DNA of 8,721 nt from CAKRHR01 sp964423195 (GTDB lineage Bacteria > Bacillota > Clostridia > Lachnospirales > Lachnospiraceae): positions 1-8,721 of the forward strand of contig CAYRDY010000084.1 of assembly GCA_964423195.1 (NCBI GenBank), given 5' to 3'. Positions 1 through 5,103 of this stretch are shown here, in pieces; position 1 is the stretch's first letter; each line of letters begins with the position of its first letter. The notes beneath the pieces are model-generated. The model was not told the origin of the DNA, made no database searches, and saw only the letters and a list, made by a program, of their open reading frames with translations. A program made the translations under genes and the position numbers.

Positions 1-258
1 TCCGGAACCCATACGGGTCTCGGCGGGCTTTGTGGTAACCGGCTTATCCGGGAATATCTTGATCCAGACTTTTCCGCCACGCTTGATATAACGGGTCATG
101 GCGATACGGGCGGCCTCGATCTGGTTGGATTTGATCCAGCCCGGCTCCATGGCCACGATACCGTAATCACCGTAGTTGATCTTATTCCCGCGCTGTGCAG
201 TCCCCTTCATCGAGCCGCGGAACTGTTTACGGCGCTTCACTCTCTTAGGCATTAACAT
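1..258 (-). CDS. rplP: 50S ribosomal protein L16 (partial, N-terminal 86 codons)
   Basis: Large-subunit protein L16 (uL16) binds 23S rRNA near the A-site tRNA elbow and helps shape the peptidyl-transferase region. The visible N-terminal part starts MLMPKRVKRRKQFRG and contains the family-typical stretches SNQIEAARIAMTRYIKRGGK and IFPDKPVTTKPAETRMGSG. The gene runs off the window at position 1; the family is usually about 137-145 residues, so roughly 50 are missing. The ATG at 258-256 overlaps the rpsC TAA (260-258) by one base, which suggests translational coupling. A purine-rich ribosome binding site (GGGAAGGGAG) lies about 10 nt upstream inside rpsC. A second ATG two codons in (252-250) is possible, but MLMPKR is the form known from Gram-positives. 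Identity is near certain. Confidence 0.97.
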   Translation of the reverse strand, partial: MLMPKRVKRRKQFRGSMKGTAQRGNKINYGDYGIVAMEPGWIKSNQIEAARIAMTRYIKRGGKVWIKIFPDKPVTTKPAETRMGSG

Positions 259-914
259 TATTTATCGCTCCCTTCCCTGTGGCTTTTGGCTGGAAGTACT
301 TCACCGTGATAAATCCAGGTCTTGACACCCAGTTTGCCATATGTCGTATCGGCCTCAGCGAAACCGTAATCAATGTCTGCGCGAAGTGTCTGAAGCGGGA
401 TCGTCCCCTCGCTGTAGAACTCCGTGCGTGCCATATCGGCACCGGAGAGACGTCCGGAAACGGCGGTCTTGATGCCCTTGCAGCCGGCGCGCATGGTTCT
501 CTGCATCGCGGATTTCATGGCACGTCTGAAAGAAACACGGTTCTCAAGCTGGGAGGCGATATTCTCTGCCACAAGCTGGGCATCTTTCTCCGGCCTCTTG
601 ACCTCCTTGACATCGATCAGCAGCTTTTTGCTGGTCAGCTTCGCGACCTCCGCCTTCACCTTCTCGATCTCGGAACCGCCCTTGCCGATCACAACGCCCG
701 GCTTCGCCGTATAGATGATCACCTTCAGCCTGTCGGAGGCGCGCTCGATCTCAATCTTTGCAATGCCTGAATTATATAATCTCTTTTTAAGGTATGTCCT
801 GATGTTGTAATCCTCGACAAGGTTATCCGCAAAATCAGCTTCGGCATACCATCTAGAGTCCCAATCCTTAATAATGCCGACCCTCAGGCCGTGAGGATTA
901 ACTTTCTGTCCCAT
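258..914 (-). CDS. rpsC: 30S ribosomal protein S3
   Basis: S3 (uS3) sits at the mRNA entry channel of the small subunit, binds the 16S rRNA 3' domain and contributes to ribosomal helicase activity. The 218-residue product has the usual family length. It starts MGQKVNPHGLRVG, has a type II KH domain with the GKGG loop at residues 77-80, and a C-terminal domain containing GCKGIKTAVSGRLSGADMAR and GVKTWIYHGE. The start is fixed by AAGGAGG at 921-927, which overlaps the rplV stop codon (TAA, 928-926), so rplV and rpsC are probably translationally coupled. The gap to rplV is 11 nt. The stop shares one base with the rplP start. Confidence 0.98.
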   Translation of the reverse strand: MGQKVNPHGLRVGIIKDWDSRWYAEADFADNLVEDYNIRTYLKKRLYNSGIAKIEIERASDRLKVIIYTAKPGVVIGKGGSEIEKVKAEVAKLTSKKLLIDVKEVKRPEKDAQLVAENIASQLENRVSFRRAMKSAMQRTMRAGCKGIKTAVSGRLSGADMARTEFYSEGTIPLQTLRADIDYGFAEADTTYGKLGVKTWIYHGEVLPAKSHREGSDK

Positions 915-925
915 GATTCTCCTCC

Positions 926-1312
926 TTATTTCTCATTGAGCACAACCGTGATATGGCTCATTCTCTTTTCGATCCTGTAAGCCCGGCCCTGTGCCCTCGG
1001 TTTGATTCTCTTCATGATCGGTCCGTTATTCGCATAACATTCCTCGACATAGAGGTTATCTCTGTTCATGCCGTTGTTGTTTTCCGCGTTCGCGATCGCG
1101 GATTTCAGTAATTTTTCGATGACGCCTGAAGCATACCTTGGGCTGTAAGCCAGGATAGCCAGGGCTGTATTTACATCCTTGCCTCTGATCGCATCAAGGA
1201 CGAAACATGCTTTCTGGACAGGGATCCGCGCGTAAGACAACTTTGCGCTCGGCCTGGTGTCCTTGTTCTCGTTTCTCGCTCTCTTGATCTGACTTCTGTG
1301 TCCTTTAGCCAT
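926..1312 (-). CDS. rplV: 50S ribosomal protein L22
   Basis: L22 (uL22) binds several 23S rRNA domains, and its extended hairpin lines the nascent-peptide exit tunnel, where macrolide-resistance changes occur. The 128-residue protein contains the core RIPVQKACFVLDAIRGKDV and the tunnel hairpin with flanking strands at residues 97-125 (GPIMKRIKPRAQGRAYRIEK, then SHITVVL). It carries about 20 basic residues before the core (MAKGHRSQIKRARNENKDTR) that the 110-residue E. coli protein lacks; I recall this extension as usual in Lachnospiraceae. The ATG is preceded by AGGAGG (1321-1326) at 8 nt. The gap from rpsS is 29 nt and contains only this ribosome binding site. Confidence 0.97.
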   Translation of the reverse strand: MAKGHRSQIKRARNENKDTRPSAKLSYARIPVQKACFVLDAIRGKDVNTALAILAYSPRYASGVIEKLLKSAIANAENNNGMNRDNLYVEECYANNGPIMKRIKPRAQGRAYRIEKRMSHITVVLNEK

Positions 1313-1341
1313 GGATTAAACCTCCTTTCAACTCTTCCGGC

Positions 1342-1620
1342 TCAACGTCTTGCCTTCTTCTCGTCCTTGCCGTGGCCTCTGTAAGTCCTGGTCGCGACGA
1401 ACTCGCCGAGTTTATGTCCGACCATATCCTCAGTAATATATACCGGGACATGTTTTCTGCCGTCGTGTACCGCAATCGTATGTCCGACCATCTGTGGGAA
1501 AATCGTTGAACGGCGTGACCATGTCTTGATGACTGACTTGTCATTGGATTTATTCATCGCATCTACTTTTTTGAGCAAATGTTCGTCTGCAAATGGTCCC
1601 TTTTTTAATGATCTGGCCAT
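1342..1620 (-). CDS. rpsS: 30S ribosomal protein S19
   Basis: S19 (uS19) sits in the head of the small subunit, forms a heterodimer with S13 and contacts A-site tRNA and the intersubunit bridge. The 92-residue product matches the family length. It shows the signature elements SLKKGPF near the N-terminus, TWSRRSTIFPQMVGHTIAVH in the middle, and VPVYITEDMVGHKLGEF before a basic tail. AAGGAGG at 1630-1636 is 9 nt from the ATG and decides the start. The gap from rplB is 22 nt, so the gene is cotranscribed with its neighbours. Nothing about it is unusual. Confidence 0.98.
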   Translation of the reverse strand: MARSLKKGPFADEHLLKKVDAMNKSNDKSVIKTWSRRSTIFPQMVGHTIAVHDGRKHVPVYITEDMVGHKLGEFVATRTYRGHGKDEKKARR

Positions 1621-1642
1621 GAATTTGAACCTCCTTAGATTG

Positions 1643-2485
1643 TTATTTAATCACACTGCCGTCTCGTCTTCTGACAATCAACTTGTTCGATTTCTTGTTT
1701 TTCTTGCGCGTCTTGAGACCCAGTGCCGGCTTGCCCCAAGGTGTCACAGGGCCCGGACGTCCGATCGGCGCACGTCCCTCGCCGCCGCCATGCGGATGGT
1801 CGTTCGGGTTCATAACGGAACCGCGGACGGTAGGCCTGATACCCATATGGCGCTTGCGCCCGGCCTTTCCGATATTGATCAGCTCGTGGTCACCGTTGCC
1901 GACCTCGCCGATGGTAGCGCGTCCGATGATCGGCACCATGCGCATCTCACCGGAAGGCAATCGAAGCGTTGCGTACTTGCTGTCTTTAGCCATCAACTGC
2001 GCCGCGTTTCCGGCCGCACGGACAAGCTGGCCACCCTTGCCCGGATACAGCTCAATATTGTGGATCATCGTACCGACCGGTATCTGAGCGAGCGGCAGAC
2101 AGTTGCCGACCCTCACCTCGGCTTCAGGACCGTTCATCACGGTCATGCCGACTTCGAGGCCGTTCGGTGCGATAATATAGGATTTAACGCCGTCCGCATA
2201 GCAGATCAGGGCGATATTTGCTGTCCTGTTCGGATCATACTCAATGGCTTTCACCGTCGCCGGAATGCCATCTTTATTTCTCTTAAAATCTATGATCCTG
2301 TATTTTCTCTTGGCGCCGCCGCCCTGGTGTCTGACGGTAATCTTTCCCTGGGCGTTGCGTCCCGCGTGTTCCTTCAAAGGAACAACCAGTGATTTCTCCG
2401 GTTTGGACTTTGTGATCTCAGCCTTATCCGAACTGGTCATATGTCTTCTGGAAGGTGTATATGGGCTGTATGACTTAATACCCAT
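1643..2485 (-). CDS. rplB: 50S ribosomal protein L2
   Basis: L2 (uL2) is a primary 23S rRNA binder needed for subunit association and peptidyl-transferase function. The 280-residue product has the OB-fold/SH3 core and the conserved C-terminal segment RGSVMNPNDHPHGGGEGR. His230 corresponds to E. coli His229, the functionally important histidine. NPND replaces the NPVD of E. coli. An upstream in-frame ATG at 2503 would add six residues (MRGVTL), but the GAGGAG ribosome binding site (2494-2499) lies inside that extension and the family start is MGIK, so I chose 2485. The gene is separated from rplW by an exceptional 149-nt gap, described separately. Confidence 0.97.
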   Translation of the reverse strand: MGIKSYSPYTPSRRHMTSSDKAEITKSKPEKSLVVPLKEHAGRNAQGKITVRHQGGGAKRKYRIIDFKRNKDGIPATVKAIEYDPNRTANIALICYADGVKSYIIAPNGLEVGMTVMNGPEAEVRVGNCLPLAQIPVGTMIHNIELYPGKGGQLVRAAGNAAQLMAKDSKYATLRLPSGEMRMVPIIGRATIGEVGNGDHELINIGKAGRKRHMGIRPTVRGSVMNPNDHPHGGGEGRAPIGRPGPVTPWGKPALGLKTRKKNKKSNKLIVRRRDGSVIK

Positions 2486-2634
2486 CAATGTCACTCCTCT
2501 CATTCTTCTGATTTATTGTCACGCTTCATGGTGCGTATATGCTAAACTCTCCCGCTTTGCGCAGCGCCGCTCTAAAAGCCAAAGGCGACCGCCCTGCCGC
2601 GGGACATCTCTCATCGGCACCCGCGATCTCTTGA
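2486..2634 (-). other. long rplW-rplB intergenic spacer (149 nt)
   Basis: Spacers in this operon are otherwise about 30 nt or less, except rpsJ-rplC. The last part (2494-2499) is the rplB ribosome binding site. The rest holds no convincing gene. GC-rich inverted pieces are visible: CCCGCG/CGCGGG arms at 2598-2603 and 2620-2625 with a 16-nt loop, and GATC-AAGA-GATC close to the rplW stop. A 31-codon open frame starting at an ATG near 2612 has no ribosome binding site. No promoter with acceptable -35/-10 spacing was found. It could be a structured regulatory spacer or the remnant of a small dispersed intergenic repeat; the sequence alone does not decide. Confidence 0.6.
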
Positions 2635-2934
2635 TCACAGGCCCTCGTAAATCTCAATGTCCTTGCTCTCAGCTGTCAGCTTGACGATGGCTTTTTTCTT
2701 CTTCGCGGTCTTGCCGTAGACCAGGCCACGCCTGCGGGTCTTGCCATTGAGATTCATGGTATTGACACGCTCGACCTTTGTGCCCTCAAACATCTTCTCC
2801 ACGGCTTCCTTGATCTGCGTCTTCGTCGCGTCCGGATGTACATAAAAAACATACTTCTTTTCAGCCATAGCGTTCATACTCTTCTCAGTGACCACCGGCC
2901 TGAGAATCACGTCGTAATATTTCAGATCTGCCAT
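2635..2934 (-). CDS. rplW: 50S ribosomal protein L23
   Basis: L23 (uL23) sits at the peptide tunnel exit and is a docking site for trigger factor and SRP. The 99-residue product begins MADLKYYDVILRPVVTEKS, with the conserved PVVTEKS near the N-terminus, followed by YVFYVHPDATKTQIKEAVEK. A basic loop (NLNGKTRRRGLVYGKTAKKK) precedes the final strand. The length is normal for bacteria. The ATG (2934-2932) overlaps the rplD TAA (2936-2934) in a TAATG junction, and AGGAGGTG (2943-2950) inside the rplD 3' end serves as ribosome binding site, so translation is probably coupled to rplD. Downstream comes the unusually long gap before rplB. Confidence 0.98.
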   Translation of the reverse strand: MADLKYYDVILRPVVTEKSMNAMAEKKYVFYVHPDATKTQIKEAVEKMFEGTKVERVNTMNLNGKTRRRGLVYGKTAKKKKAIVKLTAESKDIEIYEGL

Positions 2935-3554
2935 TATGCGTACACCTCCTGGATCGCGTTGACGGCATCTTTGGTAACCACCATCGTGTCATATTTTAAG
3001 ATATCATATACATTGATTGTGTTGGTCAGAGCTGTCTTCACCTTAGGAAGGTTGCGCGCGGACAGGATCACATTTTCATCTTTGCGATCTGTCACGACAA
3101 GCGCCTTGGAGACCTTGAGACCGTCCAGCACAGCTTTGAATTTCTTTGTCTTGATCTCGCCGAGGTCAAGGGAGTCAAGCACGATAAACTTGTTCTCGTT
3201 GACTCTGGAGGTGAGTGCGGACTTGAGCGCCATCCTCTTTTCCTTTTTGTTGATCTTCATCGTATAATCTCTCGGCTTCGGCGCAAACACGACGCCACCG
3301 CCCGTCCACTGAGGCGCTCTGGTCGAACCCTGCCTGGCATGGCCGGTGCCCTTCTGTCTCCATGGCTTCTTCCCGCCGCCGGATACTTCCGAGCGTGTCT
3401 TCGCGCTCTGTGTCCCCTGGCGCTTCGCGGCGAGATGGGCGACGACAGCCTTATGGACAAGGTTTTCATTGATCTCAACGCCAAAAATGCTGTCATTCAA
3501 TTCGATTTCGCCAACCTGGCTGCCTTCCATATTATAAACAGATACTTTTGCCAT
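2934..3554 (-). CDS. rplD: 50S ribosomal protein L4
   Basis: L4 (uL4) is an early 23S rRNA assembly protein whose extended loop lines the exit tunnel. In E. coli it is also the autogenous repressor of the S10 operon, acting on the rpsJ leader. The 206-residue product has the conserved loop at residues 59-97 (GGKKPWRQKGTGHARQGS, then PQWTGGG and PRDY) and a C-terminal globular domain ending NAIQEVYA. FAP stands where FGP is commoner. AAGGAGG at 3564-3570 is 9 nt from the ATG. The gap from rplC is 27 nt and the stop overlaps the rplW start. Whether it regulates this operon is unknown, but the leader upstream of rpsJ makes the question relevant. Confidence 0.98.
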   Translation of the reverse strand: MAKVSVYNMEGSQVGEIELNDSIFGVEINENLVHKAVVAHLAAKRQGTQSAKTRSEVSGGGKKPWRQKGTGHARQGSTRAPQWTGGGVVFAPKPRDYTMKINKKEKRMALKSALTSRVNENKFIVLDSLDLGEIKTKKFKAVLDGLKVSKALVVTDRKDENVILSARNLPKVKTALTNTINVYDILKYDTMVVTKDAVNAIQEVYA

Positions 3555-3581
3555 CTGTATGTTCCTCCTTCCTCAAAGCAA

Positions 3582-4211
3582 TTAAGCCTTGACTGCTTCC
3601 CTGATCATGACTAAAGATTTCTTCGGACCCGGCACCGAACCCTTGATGAGAAGAAGGTTCTTTTCAGCGTCCACCCGGACAACTTCAAGATTCTGAACGG
3701 TCACCCGCACAGCGCCCATATGTCCCGGCATGTGTTTGCCCTTGAATACGCGGCCCGGCGTGGTCGCGGAGCCGTTGGAACCCGCGTGTCTGTGATATTT
3801 GGAACCATGGGTCATCGGCCCTCTGGACTGGCCGTATCTCTTGATCGCGCCCTGGTATCCCTTGCCCTTTGACCTCGCCGTGGCGTCGACCTTATCGCCC
3901 ACGGAAAATACGTCAGCCTTGATCTCCTGACCCAGGGAATAGGTCTCTGCGTCCTCAAGTCGAAACTCCCTGACAAATCGCTTGACAGGCACGCCCGCCT
4001 TCTCAAAATGCCCTGTCTTCGGCTTGTTGACCAGCTTCTCCCTGATGTCGCCAAAACCGACCTGGACAGCGCTGTAACCGTCATTTTCCACAGTCTTGAC
4101 CTGCGTGACCACACAAGGGCCCGCCTGAAGGACCGTGACCGGAATCAGGGTCCCGTCCTCGCCAAAAATCTGGGTCATACCGACCTTCGTCGTTAAAATC
4201 GCTTTTTTCAT
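3582..4211 (-). CDS. rplC: 50S ribosomal protein L3
   Basis: L3 (uL3) is an early assembly protein of the large subunit whose extended loop reaches the peptidyl-transferase centre. The 209-residue product begins MKKAILTTKVGMTQIF. The conserved loop at about residues 121-166 includes RGPMTHGSKYHRHAGS and TTPGRVFKGKHMPGHMG. The position equivalent to the methylated Gln150 of E. coli is Thr, so modification of the E. coli type is not expected. An in-frame ATG at 4271 would add 20 residues, but AGGAGGTG (4222-4229), about 10 nt before the ATG at 4211, and family conservation fix the shorter start. A 142-nt structured gap separates it from rpsJ. Confidence 0.97.
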   Translation of the reverse strand: MKKAILTTKVGMTQIFGEDGTLIPVTVLQAGPCVVTQVKTVENDGYSAVQVGFGDIREKLVNKPKTGHFEKAGVPVKRFVREFRLEDAETYSLGQEIKADVFSVGDKVDATARSKGKGYQGAIKRYGQSRGPMTHGSKYHRHAGSNGSATTPGRVFKGKHMPGHMGAVRVTVQNLEVVRVDAEKNLLLIKGSVPGPKKSLVMIREAVKA

Positions 4212-4244
4212 TCTAAGAATGCACCTCCTGTTTAATCTACAGCG

Positions 4245-4260
4245 GAGCGCTTCCGCGCTC
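4245..4260 (-). promoter_or_regulatory. GNRA-capped hairpin upstream of the rplC ribosome binding site
   Basis: In the transcript orientation the sequence reads GAGCGC-GGAA-GCGCTC: a perfect 6-bp GC-rich stem closed by a GGAA tetraloop of the stable GNRA class. It ends 15 nt before the rplC ribosome binding site (4222-4229). No U-tract follows, so it is not a typical terminator. It may influence rplC translation or transcript stability; this is inference. Confidence 0.6.
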
Positions 4261-4278
4261 ATCCTAGACATATGGATC

Positions 4279-4300
4279 CCCGGCGGGCAGGCCCGCCCGG
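4279..4300 (-). promoter_or_regulatory. strong GC hairpin in the rpsJ-rplC gap
   Basis: The arms GGCGGG and CCCGCC surround a 4-nt loop (CCUG in the transcript). Two further C-G pairs beyond a single G/G mismatch lengthen the stem to 8 paired positions. Almost every pair is G-C, so it should be very stable, yet no run of U follows. It resembles an RNA-processing, pausing or stability element more than an intrinsic terminator. Confidence 0.6.
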
Positions 4301-4353
4301 TACGAGGTTTTCACCAACTCTATCTCATGCCTAAAGGATATTTTCTTTTTGGA

Positions 4354-4671
4354 TTATTTCTGCTTCATCTTGATGTCGATGTACACGCCTGCGGGCATCT
4401 CAAGCCTTGACAATGCCTCCACAGTCTTCTGGGTCGGTGTAATGATGTCAATCAGACGCTTGTGTGTCCTGCGCTCGAACTGCTCCCTGGAATCTTTGTA
4501 CTTGTGGACAGCGCGCAGAATGGTCACAACCTCTTTCTTTGTCGGAAGTGGAACCGGTCCGCTCACCTTTGAACCTGTCTTTTTCACAGTCTCGATGATC
4601 TTTGAAGCACCCTGATCGATCAACTTGTGGTCATACGCCTTGAGCGTAATTCTCATTACCTGACTTGCCAT
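4354..4671 (-). CDS. rpsJ: 30S ribosomal protein S10 / NusE
   Basis: S10 (uS10) is a head protein of the 30S subunit and, as NusE, partners NusB in transcription antitermination. The 105-residue product starts MASQVMRITLKAYDHKLID and has the conserved GPVPLPTK (38-45), the loop RREQF-like SREQFERRTHKR (61-72) and the closing strand PAGVYIDIKM. An open frame continues upstream to an ATG at 4758, but AAGGAGG (4683-4689) sits 11 nt before 4671 and the family starts there. The spacer between ribosome binding site and start contains seven consecutive U. It is the first gene of the operon, preceded by a long structured leader and a clear promoter. Confidence 0.97.
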   Translation of the reverse strand: MASQVMRITLKAYDHKLIDQGASKIIETVKKTGSKVSGPVPLPTKKEVVTILRAVHKYKDSREQFERRTHKRLIDIITPTQKTVEALSRLEMPAGVYIDIKMKQK

Positions 4672-4707
4672 AAAAAAAGCCGCCTCCTTTTCGCACTTAT
4701 GAACAGT

Positions 4708-4808
4708 ACGACAAGTGGTGACTGTACACTCTGCCGTGTGTGTCCTGATCCGCCACACACCGACTCTGCCATTTTGAACAGAATGAACTTTGTACAGTGA
4801 CTTGCCGC
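4708..4808 (-). promoter_or_regulatory. leader domain II: long-range stem with internal hairpin
   Basis: In transcript orientation GCGGCAAGT (4808-4800) pairs with ACTTGTCGT (4716-4708; 7 Watson-Crick and 2 G-U pairs). After a C/CACC internal loop, ACTGTACA (4798-4791) pairs perfectly with TGTACAGT (4728-4721). Inside, GTGTGTG (4760-4754) pairs with CACACAC (4742-4736) around an 11-nt loop. The direct repeat GGCAGAGT flanks this inner hairpin on both sides. The domain ends 18 nt before the rpsJ ribosome binding site. Pairings were found by eye; no folding energy was computed. Confidence 0.55.
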
Positions 4809-4822
4809 CAGTTTAAATAACT

Positions 4823-4891
4823 TGACATTCGCTCCACGGAAAACCTGCAAAATCCTTGCAGCAACCTCACGCTTCATCGCTATCAATGTCA
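4823..4891 (-). promoter_or_regulatory. leader domain I: closed stem with internal hairpin
   Basis: TGACATT (4891-4885) and AATGTCA (4829-4823) form a perfect 7-bp closing stem at the very start of the predicted transcript. Within it, CTGCAA (4861-4856) pairs with TTGCAG (4850-4845) around a 5-nt loop. The remaining interior has no obvious further stem. Confidence 0.45.
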
Positions 4892-4903
4892 CACGCAAAG
4901 TTC

Positions 4904-4932
4904 ATTTTACACTATTTCTGATTTGATTGCAA
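4904..4932 (-). promoter_or_regulatory. rpsJ (S10 operon) promoter
   Basis: On the minus strand a -35 box TTGCAA (4932-4927) is followed after exactly 17 nt by a -10 box TAAAAT (4909-4904). This fits the housekeeping sigma factor and predicts a start near 4897. An A/T-rich tract immediately upstream (4933-4955) resembles an UP element, fitting a strong ribosomal promoter. Confidence 0.75.
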
Positions 4933-5031
4933 GAATTATTTTTTTAAAATGGAAAAAATCTGAGAAAAATCTGAGATCGCGCCAAAATAAGTCTAAAATA
5001 AGGCTCCAAAATCAGACCGCCCAGATATTTA
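4933..5031. promoter_or_regulatory. AT-rich divergent control region with phased repeats
   Basis: About 100 bp lie between the two opposed -35 boxes. It holds a perfect tandem 11-bp repeat AAAAATCTGAG (4954-4964 and 4965-4975), then AAAATAAG twice with the same 11-bp period (4984-4991 and 4995-5002), plus another A-tract at 5008-5011. Short A-tracts in near-helical phase suggest intrinsically bent DNA and UP-element function for the rpsJ promoter. No gene is present here. Confidence 0.5.
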
Positions 5032-5060
5032 TTGCCAACATCCGTTCTCTATGATATGAT
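5032..5060 (+). promoter_or_regulatory. promoter of the methyltransferase gene
   Basis: TTGCCA (5032-5037) and TATGAT (5055-5060) are separated by 17 nt, a good sigma-A type pair. The predicted start is near 5067, giving a 5' UTR of about 37 nt. A TTG start codon at 5032 would lie inside the -35 box and can be dismissed. Confidence 0.7.
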
Positions 5061-5103
5061 GAACCATGATGGTCATAAAATATTTTTTCGAGGAGATTTT
5101 GAT

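Larger units (their letters stand above)
4672..4897 (-). promoter_or_regulatory. S10 operon 5' leader (about 226 nt, predicted structured)
   Basis: This is the untranslated stretch between the predicted transcription start near 4897 and the rpsJ ATG. It shows two independent inverted-repeat domains (listed separately), two copies of GGCAGAGT in the transcript (complements at 4728-4735 and 4763-4770) and two copies of CTGTTCA (4700-4706 and 4775-4781). In E. coli the S10 leader is the target of L4 feedback, and long structured leaders are a hallmark of ribosomal protein autoregulation. I do not recognise this one as a described leader family. No intrinsic terminator with stem plus U-tract is evident, which points to translational control if any exists. 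Confidence 0.55.

Noticed and set aside
279..770. Plus-strand open frame opposite rpsC
   Set aside because: It is antisense to a conserved gene and has low-complexity Leu/Asp/Arg composition typical of shadow frames.
1526..2392. A long plus-strand open frame (288 codons) opposite rplB and rpsS
   Set aside because: It is antisense to two highly conserved ribosomal protein genes, has no ribosome binding site of its own, and its protein looks like no family; it results from the GC-rich codon pattern of rplB.
2484..2494. 11-nt match (ATCAATGTCAC) between the rplB start region and the S10 leader at 4882-4892, as a possible shared regulator site
   Set aside because: Several same-strand 11-nt matches are expected by chance in a window of this size, and no pairing partner is shared.
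2520..2614. 31-codon open frame in the rplW-rplB gap
   Set aside because: No ribosome binding site, basic low-information peptide, and length expected by chance.
4269..4279. Adjacent CATATG and GGATCC restriction-like sites, suggesting a cloning artefact
   Set aside because: Both sides are continuous natural operon sequence; two hexamers side by side can occur by chance.
4672..4690. Seven-U run before rpsJ as part of an intrinsic attenuator
   Set aside because: No complementary GC stem immediately precedes it; the run is simply the spacer between ribosome binding site and start codon.
4656..4898. Open frame covering the whole rpsJ leader and overlapping the rpsJ start out of frame, as a possible leader peptide (ATG at 4877)
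   Set aside because: There is no ribosome binding site before the ATG at 4877 or the TTG at 4898, the peptide is unlike any family, and the stretch is better explained by inverted-repeat RNA structure.
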